From Hevea brasiliensis (Eukaryota; Streptophyta; Magnoliopsida; Malpighiales; Euphorbiaceae), in assembly GCF_030052815.1 (NCBI RefSeq), contig NC_079507.1, forward strand, positions 53,517,571 to 53,581,570: DNA of 64,000 nt, in the 5' to 3' direction. The position numbers and the translations under genes are program-made. Positions 1 to 11,340 of the stretch are shown in pieces. The notes under the pieces are model-generated. The model did not search any database, was not told where the DNA came from, and saw only the letters and a program-made list of their open reading frames with translations. Every line of letters begins with the position of its first letter. Within the stretch, counting starts at the first letter, position 1.

Positions 1-184
1 TTTGATAGACCAATCTTTCCGAGAATTGTTCACTGTTTTCTCCAAAATATGCTTGAGCTCTCTGTTAGAAATTTCAACTTGTCCTGAAGTTTGAGGGTGG
101 TATGGGGTAGCTATCTTGTGCACTACACCATACTTCCTCATTAGGCTCTCAAATTGCTTATTACAAAAATGGGAACCCCCATCA

Positions 185-1552
185 CTAAATTATAGCCCTA
201 GGAGCTCCAAATCTGCTCAAGACAAATTTCTTCAAAAATTTCACTACCACTCTAGCATCATTAGTTGGAGTTGCAATAGCTTCCACCCATTTTGACACAT
301 AGTCAACTCCAACTAAGATGTATCTATTACCATATGAAGGAGGGAATGGCCCCATAAAATCTATTCCCCAAACATCAAATAATTTCACTTCAAGAATATT
401 ATTTAGGGGCATTTGATCTCTTTTTGACAAATTTCCACTCCTTTGACATTTATCACAATCCAACACAAATTTCCTCACATCCTTAAAAAGATTTGGCCAA
501 AAGAAACCAGCTTGCAAAATTTTACTAGCTGTTTTAGAGATTCCAAAATGTCCTCCATAATCAGAAGCATGGCAATGATGCATAATACTCTGTATCTCCT
601 CTTCAGGAATACATCTCCTTATTAAACCATCACAGCATCTCCTAAAGAGTAAAGGATCATCCCATCTATAAAATTTCACCTCATGTAAAAACTTTTTCTT
701 TTGTTGCCATGTCATACCTAGAGGTAAAACTCCACAAGATAGATAATTCACAAAGTCTGCATACCAAGGTAGTTTAGCAACAAGAGAGAAAAGTTGTTCA
801 TCCAAGAAAAACTCATCAATAGGGATTTCATCCAATTCTTCATCATCCAATTTTAGCCTACTAAGATTATCAGCAACTATATTTTCAGCTCCCTTCTTAT
901 CTCTAATCTCCAAGTCAAACTCTTGTAGCATCAGAATCCACCTAATGAGCCTAGGTTTAGCCTCCTTTTTACGGAGCAAATACCTGATGGCTGCATGATC
1001 TGAAAATATAACCACCTTTGAGTCAATAATGTAAGGTCTGAACTTTTCCAATGCAAAGACAATTGCTAAAAATTCCTTTTCAGTTGTTGCATAATTTGTT
1101 TGAGCCTCATCCAGTGTTCTACTAGCATAATAAATAGCATAAGCCTTTTTGTCCTTTTTTTGACCAAGAACAGCCCCAATTGCGTAGTTGCTAGCATCAC
1201 ACATAATTTCAAAAGGTAGGCTCCAATCAGGTGGTTGCATGATTGGTGCAGTGATAAGAGCTTGCTTCAACCTGCAAAAGGCATCCAAACACTCTTGGTC
1301 AAATACAAATGGTGTGTCATTACTTAACAAATTAGACAAAGGTTTGGCTATTTTAGAAAAATCCTTGATAAAGCGTCTGTAGAACCCGGCATGTCCTAGG
1401 AAACTTCGAATTCCTTTGACATTGGTAGGAGGAGCCATCTTCTCTATCACTTCAACCTTGGCTTTATCAACCTCTATTCCTCTGTTAGACACCAAATGTC
1501 CAAGCACTATCCCTTCCTGAACCATGAAATGACATTTTTCCCAGTTTAACAC
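185..1552 (-). pseudogene. Retrotransposon RT end, RNase H and integrase (broken)
   Basis: This frame continues the gag-pol reading frame after the stop at about 1571. It holds the end of the RT, an RNase H domain of the Ty3/Gypsy type ([13 protein letters not shown], then the TTEKE active-site glutamate and FSDH), the integrase zinc-binding region (H-x-H then C-x2-C in DCDKCQR) and the first part of the integrase core with the first catalytic aspartate in WGIDFMGPF. One extra T near position 187 throws the frame into a stop. The second catalytic aspartate (SDGGSHF) and the glutamate (GQVEISNRE) are still readable in the shifted frame between 184 and 1. The integrase is therefore broken as written. 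Confidence 0.9.
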
Positions 1553-1573
1553 AAGGTCAGTATCTGCACATCG

Positions 1574-4500
1574 CTACAAAACTTTAGAAAGGTTAGCCAA
1601 GCATATGTCAAATGAAGATCCATAAACAGAAAAATCGTCCATAAAAACCTCCATTATGTCTTCAATGAAATCTGAGAAGATTGCCATCATACACCTTTGA
1701 AAAGTGGCTGGTGCATTACATAACCCAAATGGCATCCTCCTATAAGCAAAGGTTCCGTATGGACAAGTAAAAGTGGTTTTCTCTTGATCATTTGGATGGA
1801 TAGGGATTTGAAAAAAACCTGAATATCCATCTAAATAGCAAAAGTAAGAATGCTTAGCTAGTCTTTCCAACATTTGATCAATGAAGGGAAGTGAAAAATG
1901 ATCTTTTCTAGTGGCAACATTTAATTTTCTATAATCTATGCACATCCGCCAACTAGTCACCGTTCTAGTGGGAATTAATTCATTATTTTCATTTTTGACC
2001 ACTGTCATTCCACCCTTTTTTGGGACAACATGTACTGGGCTCACCCAAGTACTGTCTGAGATGGGATATATGATCCCTGCATCAAGCAACTTCAAAATTT
2101 CCTTTTTAACAACTTCTTTCATATTTGGGTTCAACCTCCTCTGATGTTCAATAGATGGCTTACAATTTTCTTCCAAACTGATTCTATGCATGCAAAAGTG
2201 TGGGCTTAATCCCTTAATGTCATCTATGGTGTATCCCAAGACTTTCCTAAATTGTCTCAACACTCTTAACAACTTATCAGCCTCTAAGGTACTCAAGTTT
2301 GCATTTACAATTACTGGATAAGTGTTATTAGTGCCAAGAAATTCATACCTGAGCTGAGAAGGAAGTTGCTTAAGTTCTACCTTAGGTGCATCTTCTTCCT
2401 TGAATGATGGTTGCTTAAATTCGACTATTTCCTTTTGTGTGAGTTGAAAAACTGGAGCAGAAATAAATGGTGGACTACCCTCTAAGTGTTGAGCATATGC
2501 AGCCACATGAGGGTTGTCACAGTCTATGCTTTCTCCATGAACCAAACAATTTTCCAGTGGATCTTCTGGATATTTCTTTCTGAAGTGTTCTTCAACCAGC
2601 TCATCAATAATATCCACTCTCAAGCAAGTATCAGCTTCAGAATGATGCTTCTTCATAGTGTTATTAATATTGAAAACCAATTGCTCTTCACCAACTCTAA
2701 GAGTCAATTTTTCTCCCTTAACATCAATCAATGCTCCTGCTGTAGCTAGAAAGGGTCTTCCCAAGATAATTGGAATATTAGAATCTTCCTCCATGTCCAA
2801 GATGACAAAATCAACAGGTATGTAGAACTTCCCAACTTTTAGAGGCACATTCTCCAAAATCCCTTCAGGATACTTAATTGATCTGTCAGCTAACTGAAGA
2901 GAAATGTGGGTTGGTTTAAGATCTCCCATATTGAGCTTCTCATAGATGGAAAGGGGCATAAGGCTAACACTAGCCCCTAAATCACATAAAGCTTTTGTAG
3001 AACATGATTCCCCAATGTGGCATGGAATTGAAAAACTCCCTGGATCCTTGAGCTTTGGAGGAAGTTTCCTTTGAAGGATAGCACTACATTCTTCTGTCAA
3101 AGCTACAGTTTCATCATCTTCAAGTTTCCTCTTGTTTGAGAGAATTTCTTTCAAGAATTTTGCATAAGAGGGCATTTGTGAAAGAGCATCAACAAACGGC
3201 ACATTTATGTAAAGCTTCTTCAAAACCTCTAAGAATTTCCCAAATTGCTTATCAAGCTTGGCTTTGTGAAATCTTTGTGGAAAGGGAAGTTGTGGCTTGT
3301 AGGGTTCAGGAGGTATATATTTCTCTTCCTTATCTTCAATTTCTTCTTTACATTTTTCTGCACTCTCTTGTTTTTCACTCTCATCAGTATTTTTCTCACT
3401 TTCTCTCTTCTCATCATTTTCACTCTTCTCATCATTTATAACTTTCCCACTTCTTAGAGTAATAGCTTGACACTGCTCTCTTGGGTTTTCTAGTTGACTT
3501 GGAAGTTTTCCAAAAGATTTAGCACTTGCGGAAGATGCTTGTTGTGCAATCTGGTTTTCCAGCATTCTGTTGTGTGTTTGCATCTGTTCCAGCCTTGCTT
3601 TCATCTCTCTCATCTCCTCATCATGCTTATTTTGGTTAGCAAGAATCTGTTGTAATAAAGCTTCAGTGGTGGAATTTCGTTCTTGCTGTTTTGGTGGAGA
3701 GTTCATATTTTTCTGCTGAAAATTAGGCAATGGTTGCCTATTTTGCTGATATGGAACTCCTTGTTGCTGATGTCGTTGAAAATTCTGATTTGGAACTTGA
3801 CTTTGCTGATTTCCCCATGAAAAGTTGGGATGATTCCTCCAATTGGGGTTGTAAGTTTGAGAATAAGAATTTCCCATTTGTTTGTTTCCATAATTACCAA
3901 CATATGCTGCTTGTTCTCCATAATCTACTCCACAGCTGGTAGTTTTCTCTGCATAAGCCACTTGTTGTGAACTTCCAGCTGATGATGATGAACTAACCAA
4001 CATACTCAGATCTTCCATCTTCTTAGCAAGGACATTTGTAAGTGCATCAAACTTTGCATTAATCATGTTGAACGGATCAAGATCGTACATTCCAGCAGCT
4101 TGCCTCTTTTGAATTGGAGCTGGTCCTTTTGGACTACTCCAAAGATGAGTATTCTTTGCAATTTTCTCCAATAGCTCATAAGCTTCATCTTCATGCTTCA
4201 TAATAAATTCTCCTCCTGTTTGAGCATCAATAATTCCTCTGATTGCAGGAGTGACATTTGTGTAAAAATTCTGGTTTATCATCCATTTCGGAATGGCATG
4301 ATGTGGGCATAATCTCTCTAATTCCTTCCATCTCATCCATGACTCATAAAGAGTTTCATCCTCTCTTGGTCTGAAAGCTATCATTTGATTCCTCAGTTCT
4401 TGAGTTTTTCCAGGTGGAAAATATTGTGCAAGAAATGCATCAGTGAGTTGCTCCCAATTTGTAATGGAGTTGTGAGGTAAAGAGTCAAGCCAATCCAATG

Positions 4501-4999
4501 CTCTATCTTTCAAAGAGAACGGGAATAGCTTCAATCTTGCTGCATCATCTGACACTCTAGGTTGTTTTTGCATGTCACAAATCATAGCAAACTTCTTCAG
4601 ATGAGTATGTGGATTTTCAGAAGGATGTCCTCTAAATTGAGAATTTTGAATCATTTGAAGGACTCCAAAATCCATCTTGTAACTATTTGCATCAATCCTT
4701 GGTCTTGCTATGCTCTCTCTCAAGTCATCAAAACGTGGAAAAGCATGATCCAACATACTTCCCCTAGGCACGTTTGCATTAACAACTTCTTCACCATGGG
4801 CTGCATTTTCATTGTTTTGACCATTTCCAGCATTACCAACACCAATTCTAATTCTTTCATCAGCCATGTTTGCTTCTAATTCAGTTTCTCTCAAAGCTTC
4901 TTTCCTTCTTCTGGTTTCTTTCTTGTTGGCTTTACAAAATTTCTCAATTTCAGGATTGAACAATAAGGATGTGTCACTTGTGCTTCTAGCTCTTCTCAT
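1574..4999 (-). pseudogene. Retrotransposon gag-protease-reverse transcriptase ORF
   Basis: An open frame of 1141 codons. Residues about 75-290 are the gag capsid region (Retrotrans_gag), followed by a Gln/Asn-rich linker around 370-440, a coiled-coil stretch near 455-490 and a Lys/Glu-rich segment. A retropepsin-like protease lies near residue 670, with DLGAS in place of the more usual D-[ST]-G. The reverse transcriptase begins near 930 and has FMDD as its catalytic motif at about residue 1120. The frame ends at a TAG inside the RT thumb side. Homologous pol sequence continues in the same frame directly after the stop, so this is a single nonsense change and not the natural end. The enzymes would copy the element's RNA into DNA; with this stop the pol product is cut short. 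Confidence 0.9.
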
Positions 5000-5109
5000 A
5001 AAAGGTTAAAAGTACCTGAAAAAGAACAAATAAACACAAAATGAAAAGATAACAAAGATAAAACTATAAACAACTAAAATAATCAAGAATTCAATCTTAA
5101 ACAAACAAC

Positions 5110-5127
5110 TCCCCGGCAACGGCGCCA
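5110..5127 (-). other. Primer-binding site (tRNA-Asp type)
   Basis: The minus strand reads TGGCGCCGTTGCCGGGGA, complementary to the 3' end of plant tRNA-Asp, six bases inside the LTR edge. This PBS is typical of Athila/Tat elements and fixes both the element's orientation and its LTR boundary. Confidence 0.9.
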
Positions 5128-5133
5128 AAAACT

Positions 5134-6743
5134 TGATGTGGCCCAACCGCAAGTGCACGGGTCGTACAAATGTCTGATGAATATCGTTCCCACGAGGAGT
5201 TGTGTTAATGATTGAATTTTTGATATAAAAAGTTGACTAAATTGAGCTAATTTTGGAATTAAAACAAATAGTTGGTGGGTATTGGAGTATAAAATCTATA
5301 TGTGCAAATTAATAATCTATTCAACAATGTATTAATTAAACTAAAATTGCATCAAATTGAAATAAGCAAGTCGAAATATGGCAAAATTAAAATGGCAAGC
5401 AATTAAATTCGATTAGAAATTAACAATGATAAAAAGGCGATTCCGGAGTTCGGGATTTCATATTCAAGCTATTTTGGGATTTTAAATTGGTTATCCAATC
5501 TTGTGAAACTAATGGTTTTAAGGAGATTAATTCTTAAATCCTTTGAATTCCCTTTCGAGTGAGACAAAGAGTGCCTTAATCAATCTAATCCTACTTTCGT
5601 GGAGTTAGAATTAATTAAGACCCATTAAGTTCTTTAATTAATCTGTGAATCCTCTTAATCCTTAGTCTATTTCTAGATCTAAGTTAATTAAGTCCAATTC
5701 CTTGATTATCTATCACAAGGCCTTCTCCTTTCGGTGCTTCAACCATGGATTATGAACATTACTTAATGGGATCCTACACTAAGCATGTCATTAAGCACAC
5801 AAGAAATGAATAAAACTCATTAAGACCACAAAATATGGATTACCTAATCAAAATCCACAAAATATCTCAAATATTACAACCCTTACTCCAGAATCAAAAG
5901 TAAAACTACTCACTATCCATAATGCTTACAAGATATATTGAGTTTAAATGGAAATAAAGCTTTAATCTAAGCTAAGGAATAAGAAATTAAACACTAGAAA
6001 TGTAGAAAAATGTAAGGAAAGAAAGAAATCTGCAAATCTTGGTTAAAAATGGTGTGGAAGGTGAAAGTGACTCCTCAAATTCTGCCTCTCTTCTCCTTTC
6101 CTTTTCTGCTCCTTGTCCCCCCTCTTCTAAAATGGGAAAATGAGACTATTTATAGCATTTTTCTGACATGGAGCCCTAAAATGGTATGTTCTAGGAGGAA
6201 TTATCTGAGGGAATCTACTGTCAGCTCATTAATGAACTCTTTATGGGACTGCATAAGTGGACTGCATAAGTTATGCAGTCCCTTATGCAGTTTTCGGCTG
6301 ATTCTGGTTCACTTATGCGAAACTGCATGACTTGGTGCATAGGCTATGCATAATTCTGTGAAGGTGCATAAGAGAGGCGAGAATGTGCATAAGCTATGCA
6401 GTCTCCTTATGCAAATTTCGGTTGGTTCTGGAACAGTGATTTTTCTCCTTATGCAGATCTGCATAGCTTATGCGGCAAGTTATGCACAATTTGGTCAATG
6501 CATATTTCAGCTTGAAAACTTGTTTTTGACATCTTTGGCTGTAGAAGTCACTCCTCAGTGGCAAAATTTCTCTTCAGTCCTTCAAAAACACCATTTTTCC
6601 TACAAAACAAAGTAAAAATTACAAATTAATCCAAAATCGACAATTATGAAAAACTAACTAATGAAATTAGCTAAAAATGACTAATAATCAAATAAAATGG
6701 TTATGAAATTAGACCTAAATGACTATACAAAATGTATGCATCA
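5134..6743 (-). repeat. 5' LTR of the Athila-type element
   Basis: The repeat is 1610 bp with the short inverted ends TGATG...CATCA. The inner edge is fixed by the PBS. The outer edge is fixed because the next base, 6744, begins a stretch that aligns with the intact ENY2 intron at about 34160. The expected 5 bp target duplication would be ATGAA (6744-6748); its partner lies outside the window. Confidence 0.88.
6247..6487. repeat. Cluster of GCATAA/TTATGC hexamers in the LTR
   Basis: About 240 bp of the LTR contain a dozen copies of GCATAA or its reverse complement TTATGC, several paired as near-palindromes such as GCATAAGTTATGC. In the element's own orientation this lies about 260-500 nt from the LTR start, which is U3 territory. 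It could be an array of factor-binding sites, but no function can be read from sequence. Confidence 0.6.
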
Positions 6744-7092
6744 ATGAACATGAATAAACATGAATAAAATCAGGTGCAGTCCCTTTTCAGTATACAAATT
6801 TTGAATGATAGAATGTTTGAATCCCAATCCTCATATGAATGTCCGGTAACCATCAGATTAAACAACAAAGTTGCATGTTTAGACCATTAAACAAAAACTG
6901 TAGAAACTTCCTACCTCTGCCCTTAGGGGTAATTACATGTACAAGGTCATCCACAGTAACATTGTTCCTCCCTTTCTTCTTTATAAATGCCCTACACAAG
7001 ATAAGATCAAGAGTGATTTGAAAGTGATAAAAACACAGTAAACAATTACAAACACAGTAAACAATTCCAAAGAAAAAATAACAAAATTATAA
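6744..7092 (-). repeat. Duplicated ENY2 intron/exon segment (copy of about 34160-34512)
   Basis: Near-identical to the intact ENY2 locus, running from the 3' flank of the penultimate exon to just upstream of it. Homology starts exactly at the retrotransposon LTR edge and stops near 7092, after the shared ACAAAATTA. Confidence 0.85.
6915..6991 (-). pseudogene. Displaced copy of ENY2 penultimate exon
   Basis: A 77 bp exon-like copy of ENY2 exon 4 (34338-34414). It still reads [17 protein letters not shown] without a break, with one Ser-to-Asn change against the intact gene. The flanking splice signals survive (acceptor GTGTAG, donor GAG|GTAGG). The final ENY2 exon copy lies at 9737-9810, on the wrong side for a minus-strand gene, so these two exons cannot be spliced together in order. 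No copies of exons 1-3 were found near it. Probably a pseudogene fragment; the missing final exon may lie left of the retrotransposon, outside the window. Confidence 0.82.
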
Positions 7093-8156
7093 CTTCCAAT
7101 TATTTTAACTTTTGGCCTCTTAATTTTAGAGATTATTTTATTTTTTCTCTTAATTTTAATTTTTTTTATAATAAAAAGCCCACATATACTCTTGTTGCTA
7201 TTAGAACAATTATTATATTAAAATTAAATAATTACTCTGTGTTTAATTAAATAATTTTCAAACCTTAACAAACACTTACAACAAGAATATATATTCTTTT
7301 GTATTTTTAATAGACTTCATATTTTACGTAAATTTTCACTTTATTTTCATTATATTTCTTCTCATACAATCTGTTAATTTATTTATCAAATTAAAATAAA
7401 AGTATACATGAAATATTATTCTATTTTGATTAATTTTTTAATTAAAATATATTAGAATATCCTAATTAATTAGTACTAGATATTTTGAGATGGGTAAAAC
7501 TTCATGGATTTATTATTTATTTACGAATTTTGATTCACCAGTTTTTACCATTTTATAGAACTAAAACCTATTCATTCATAATAATTCTATATTATAAGTG
7601 ATTTTAAAAGTATATTTTTTGTACTGATCTGATATATTAAAAATAAATTATTTGAAAAATGCTATTTAAAAATAATGAAGGAAGCTCAAAATTTTTATCT
7701 GTTAGAGTAATTCTATCGGACTAGATAGAGAGTATTTTTTACATGTTATCTCTGAATTTTAATTTATTATAATAAAATTATTTAATTTTAATATGAGTTA
7801 AAAATGTAACTCAATATTAGAGACAATTCCAATACTAAAGCTTGTTGGTGTATAATTATTTTTTTAATCTTTAGTATTGTAAATAGTTTTATATTTTTTA
7901 CTATATATCAAGTGGTAATAAATATATTATAAATTATTACATATCAAATGGCTAATTTAAAATTATGTGATTTCTTAAACAATCTTTTTATCTGGCCATG
8001 CTTTGATTTTAAGGTTTGTATAAATTTTAATTAAATTTATATCATTGTTAGGATTATTGTTAGTATAGTTATCAAAATTTTATTTTTTTTAATGAAATTT
8101 CAGTATAATTTATACTAGAATTATATTGATTTGATTTATAATTTAAATCTAATATC

Positions 8157-8210
<54 letters not shown>

Positions 8211-8982
8211 CTATTTCATAATTAAATTGAGTTTCATAAAAATAATTTAAAAAAAGTTGTTATGTTATTTTAGTGTTTTTATAAATAATTAGGTGAAATT
8301 TAATTTTAAATTAATTTTTAATTTTTTTTTACTAATATATTTAAAAAATATTATTTTAATAACAACTCCAAATTATTCAAGTTAAAGCATTTACTCCAAT
8401 ACCACAAAAATAAAAAGACAAAGAACTAATGGAAATGGCAAAATCATAAAATCAAGTCTTTTTAATACAATAAAATAAGAAAAAAAAAATTAATAGAAAT
8501 GGCAAAGAAATAAAGGCTTAGTTCCATAGCATGTTGAAGAAGACCTTACTTGTGGAATCTTATTTTAGAATGCAATGCATAGAAACATCCTTGATGGCAA
8601 CTTGTGGAAATTTACAAATAGTGTTAATTTGTTTATTTTTTAACTTCTTCCATCAGCATTAAGGAAAAAAAAAAAATTTACAAATCGTCAATTTATTTGA
8701 TAGGTACTTGTGGAAATTTAGGAGTATCGTCAATTTGTTAGTATTTAGTATTTTGACCCCAATCAAAATACTACATTTCTTATTTATATTATTTGGTGGC
8801 ATAATGTTTACATTAATATGAAGAAGTGATTTATAAAACGTTACCCATTTAACTTTTAGAGATAGAGAGAGTATTTTAATTAAATGATACCATTATTTAA
8901 ATAGGTAATCACTAATATTTAGCGATTAGTAAAATAACTGACAGCTACTTGAACGGTTAATATTACCAAACAACCATTCCTA
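7093..8982. other. AT-rich spacer with (TTA)n repeat
   Basis: No gene seen. The sequence is very AT-rich. From about 7700 it resembles the repeat family at 25-30 kb, including a (TTA)n tract at about 8158-8209, and from about 8350 to 8980 it aligns with the stretch before the ENY2 3' flank (32280-33170). Confidence 0.6.
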
Positions 8983-9937
8983 ACCCTTTCATTGATTTAA
9001 ACTAGCTTTAGATACAAAAGTATAGCAGAAAAATCAATAAAGCTTCTTTGAAGTTTAAATCACTCATATTATTTGCAGCAACAATAATTCAAAATTTAAA
9101 ACTCAAACAGCCACATCTAATCCAACTTATTTTTGCCATGTGAATAGCTGTGTAAATCTGCCCAAAGTAGGGATCCGCCTTAACTGAATTTCCATGGTCC
9201 TTAGGTAACTGATTGAAGCTCATAACAAGATAGCAAAAGCTAAGTTCTTTTCAAACTTGCCATTTTAATCAGATCTCTTTTAATGCTTATAAAATTTTAT
9301 TTATGACGCCATATCATAATCAAGTTAGCAAAGAGTTTACGAAAAGATAATCAACAGAAATTATCATCTCAGCAAAATTCTATTTAATCTCATCAGACAA
9401 ATTCAATGAACTATCAGCCAATAGTGAGCAAAGAATTTCATTATAGAGCTGGCAGCTGAAATTGGGAACAAACCAGAACAGAGCAGTTACAGGAATGGAA
9501 GTAGCTGTGTTGAGAAACATTACATAATACGTATGCCAACCGAATTTTCAGATATTATAAGTAAAAGGAATAACATGATGAAACTTCTGTCCTGCTTTGG
9601 CCGTGCAATACCACTAAAGTGAATCAAGTTACCTCCACTCTCTCAAGATAACTTGTGGCAATGACGCTAAACTATGCATCCATATTATTAATGGTTCCGA
9701 GTTTCTTACTACTCCACAACACTCATAGGTAGTGTATCAAACAGCAGCTTGAACAAGAAAAGCATGAATTCTTTGCAACAGCTCAGCCTTTATGGAATAA
9801 GGAATAGATGCTGCATGGGCAAAGGCATGACAATTTTCATACCCCTAAAATGTAATGAAAAAAAAAATGCAGAAGGAAAATATAGTATAACTAGCGTCCA
9901 AATTGAGTGGAGAAACAAGTGCGCTTATCAGTCATGA
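8983..9937 (-). repeat. Segmental duplication, copy A of the ENY2 3' end
   Basis: About 955 bp closely match 33171-34127, the 3' flank and last exon of ENY2, in the same orientation. Homology ends near 9937, where the sequence turns into unrelated AT-rich spacer. Confidence 0.88.
9737..9810 (-). pseudogene. Displaced copy of ENY2 last exon
   Basis: A 74 bp copy of the last ENY2 exon (33931-34004), with its acceptor (TGCAG) and stop codon in place. It differs from the intact exon at two residues: SIPD becomes SIPY and RIRAF becomes RIHAF. The Asp is conserved in the ENY2 proteins I remember, so the change suggests relaxed constraint. No penultimate exon follows upstream (higher coordinates), so the copy is probably not expressed as ENY2. 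Confidence 0.82.
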
Positions 9938-10239
9938 GCATCAAAACTTAACCCATACAATAAATTAGATTTTAATCTAACAAATTTTTAACTTACTATG
10001 TCATTTTCATACATATCCTCTATCATTTTGATTCATTTTTGCGCATTAAGGAAAAATAATAGATATTTAGGATTTTATTTATAAAATATAATGATAATGA
10101 AAAGATAAAAGGGACTTAGTAACTAAACTAAGATTAGACATAAGAGTTTTACAAAACAATTAGATTATCTCACTAATATTTAAGTTTTAAGAGTGGAAAA
10201 TTTAAACATTAAGAAGAACTAAAATGGTTTGATAGTTGA

Positions 10240-11340
10240 CACTTAACTGGACACATTCACTTTGCAGAGCTCATGCTCTAGACTTAGAATTATTGTAGAG
10301 AGAAAACAAGAGTAGAAATTCATTAAAGTTTTCTTACTTCTTTCCAACTTACGGCTACCAAAATATCAAAATTCCTTAGTCTTATTACTACTTCTCTTCC
10401 TCTACTCTTATTGAACGAGGAGTAAAGAAAACTTTTATTCATGGACCCTATAAGATCATTGAAACTCTGATGCTGCATGCATGTGATGAACATGAAAATT
10501 TTTATTGAATGAAAATTTTTATTAGGTGGGGACTAATTATTTGATCTTAATTAGAAAGTATAGGAGGTATATTTGGCCCAAAATTTAATTTAGGCTTATT
10601 TGACCCTCTACCGAAAGCATAAGAGTTTATTTAATCTTTTTTCTATTGAAAAACAATTTGAAAAAAAAAATTATTTTATTATTTTAATATTTTTATGAGT
10701 AAATATGCAAAATTTAATTTTAAATTAATCTTTAATTTTCTCTAAATAATATATTTCAAAATGTATTATTAAATAGTAACTTCAATAATAATGTTAAACT
10801 ATCCAAATTTAAAGTCATTACTCATTCTCATACGCCAAGTAAACGATTATAAAGTCAAGTCTCTCTAACACAACAAAATAAAAAAGCAAAAAACCAATGG
10901 AAATGGCAAAGTCAATTCTTTCCTATGGAAAAGAAAGGAAACCAAGTAAATGAAATAAATAATGAAAAGCAATAGAGGCTTGGTTCAATAGAGCTTCTCT
11001 CTCGCCATAGTCCAAATAGGCTGTTGAAGAAGACCCTGCTTATGGAATCCTATTGTAGAATGCAGTGCATAGAAGCATCCTTGATGGGAACTTGTGAAAA
11101 TTTGTAAGTAGTGTCAATTCGTTTCATTTTTTTAATTTACATTAACATTTTAAAAATTTGTGAATACACTCGTGAAAATATAGGAGCAATATCAATTTGT
11201 TTGATGGGAACTTGTGGAAATTTAGGAGTACCATCAATTTGTTTAATTTTTTCTAACTTGCATCTGAGTAAAAAAGACTTAGACTCTAGTTTAGAGATTT
11301 TTTTAATCTAAATCTAATACATCAAGAATTTAAAGCACAA
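10240..11340. repeat. Copy of the AT-rich dispersed repeat family
   Basis: This block matches 28610-28900 and 30110-30410 (the AGAGCTCATG...GACTTAGAATTATTG stretch and the following pyrimidine-rich part). It also contains the GTTGAAGAAGAC...GCATAGAA stretch found at about 8530 and 32650. No coding capacity seen. Confidence 0.7.

Larger units (their letters stand above)
1..6743 (-). mobile_element. Athila-type Ty3/Gypsy LTR retrotransposon, 5' part
   Basis: Read on the minus strand, the order is LTR (6743-5134), tRNA-Asp primer-binding site, gag, protease, reverse transcriptase, RNase H and integrase, running off the left edge of the window. The gene order (integrase last) and the PBS place it in Ty3/Gypsy, and the gag and protease style fits the Athila/Tat lineage. 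The coding region is almost intact: I see one in-frame stop at about 1571-1573 and one extra base near 187 that shifts the integrase frame; integrase coding resumes in the shifted frame from about 184 to 1. The 3' LTR and the second target-site copy are outside the window. The few breaks suggest a fairly recent insertion. Confidence 0.93.
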
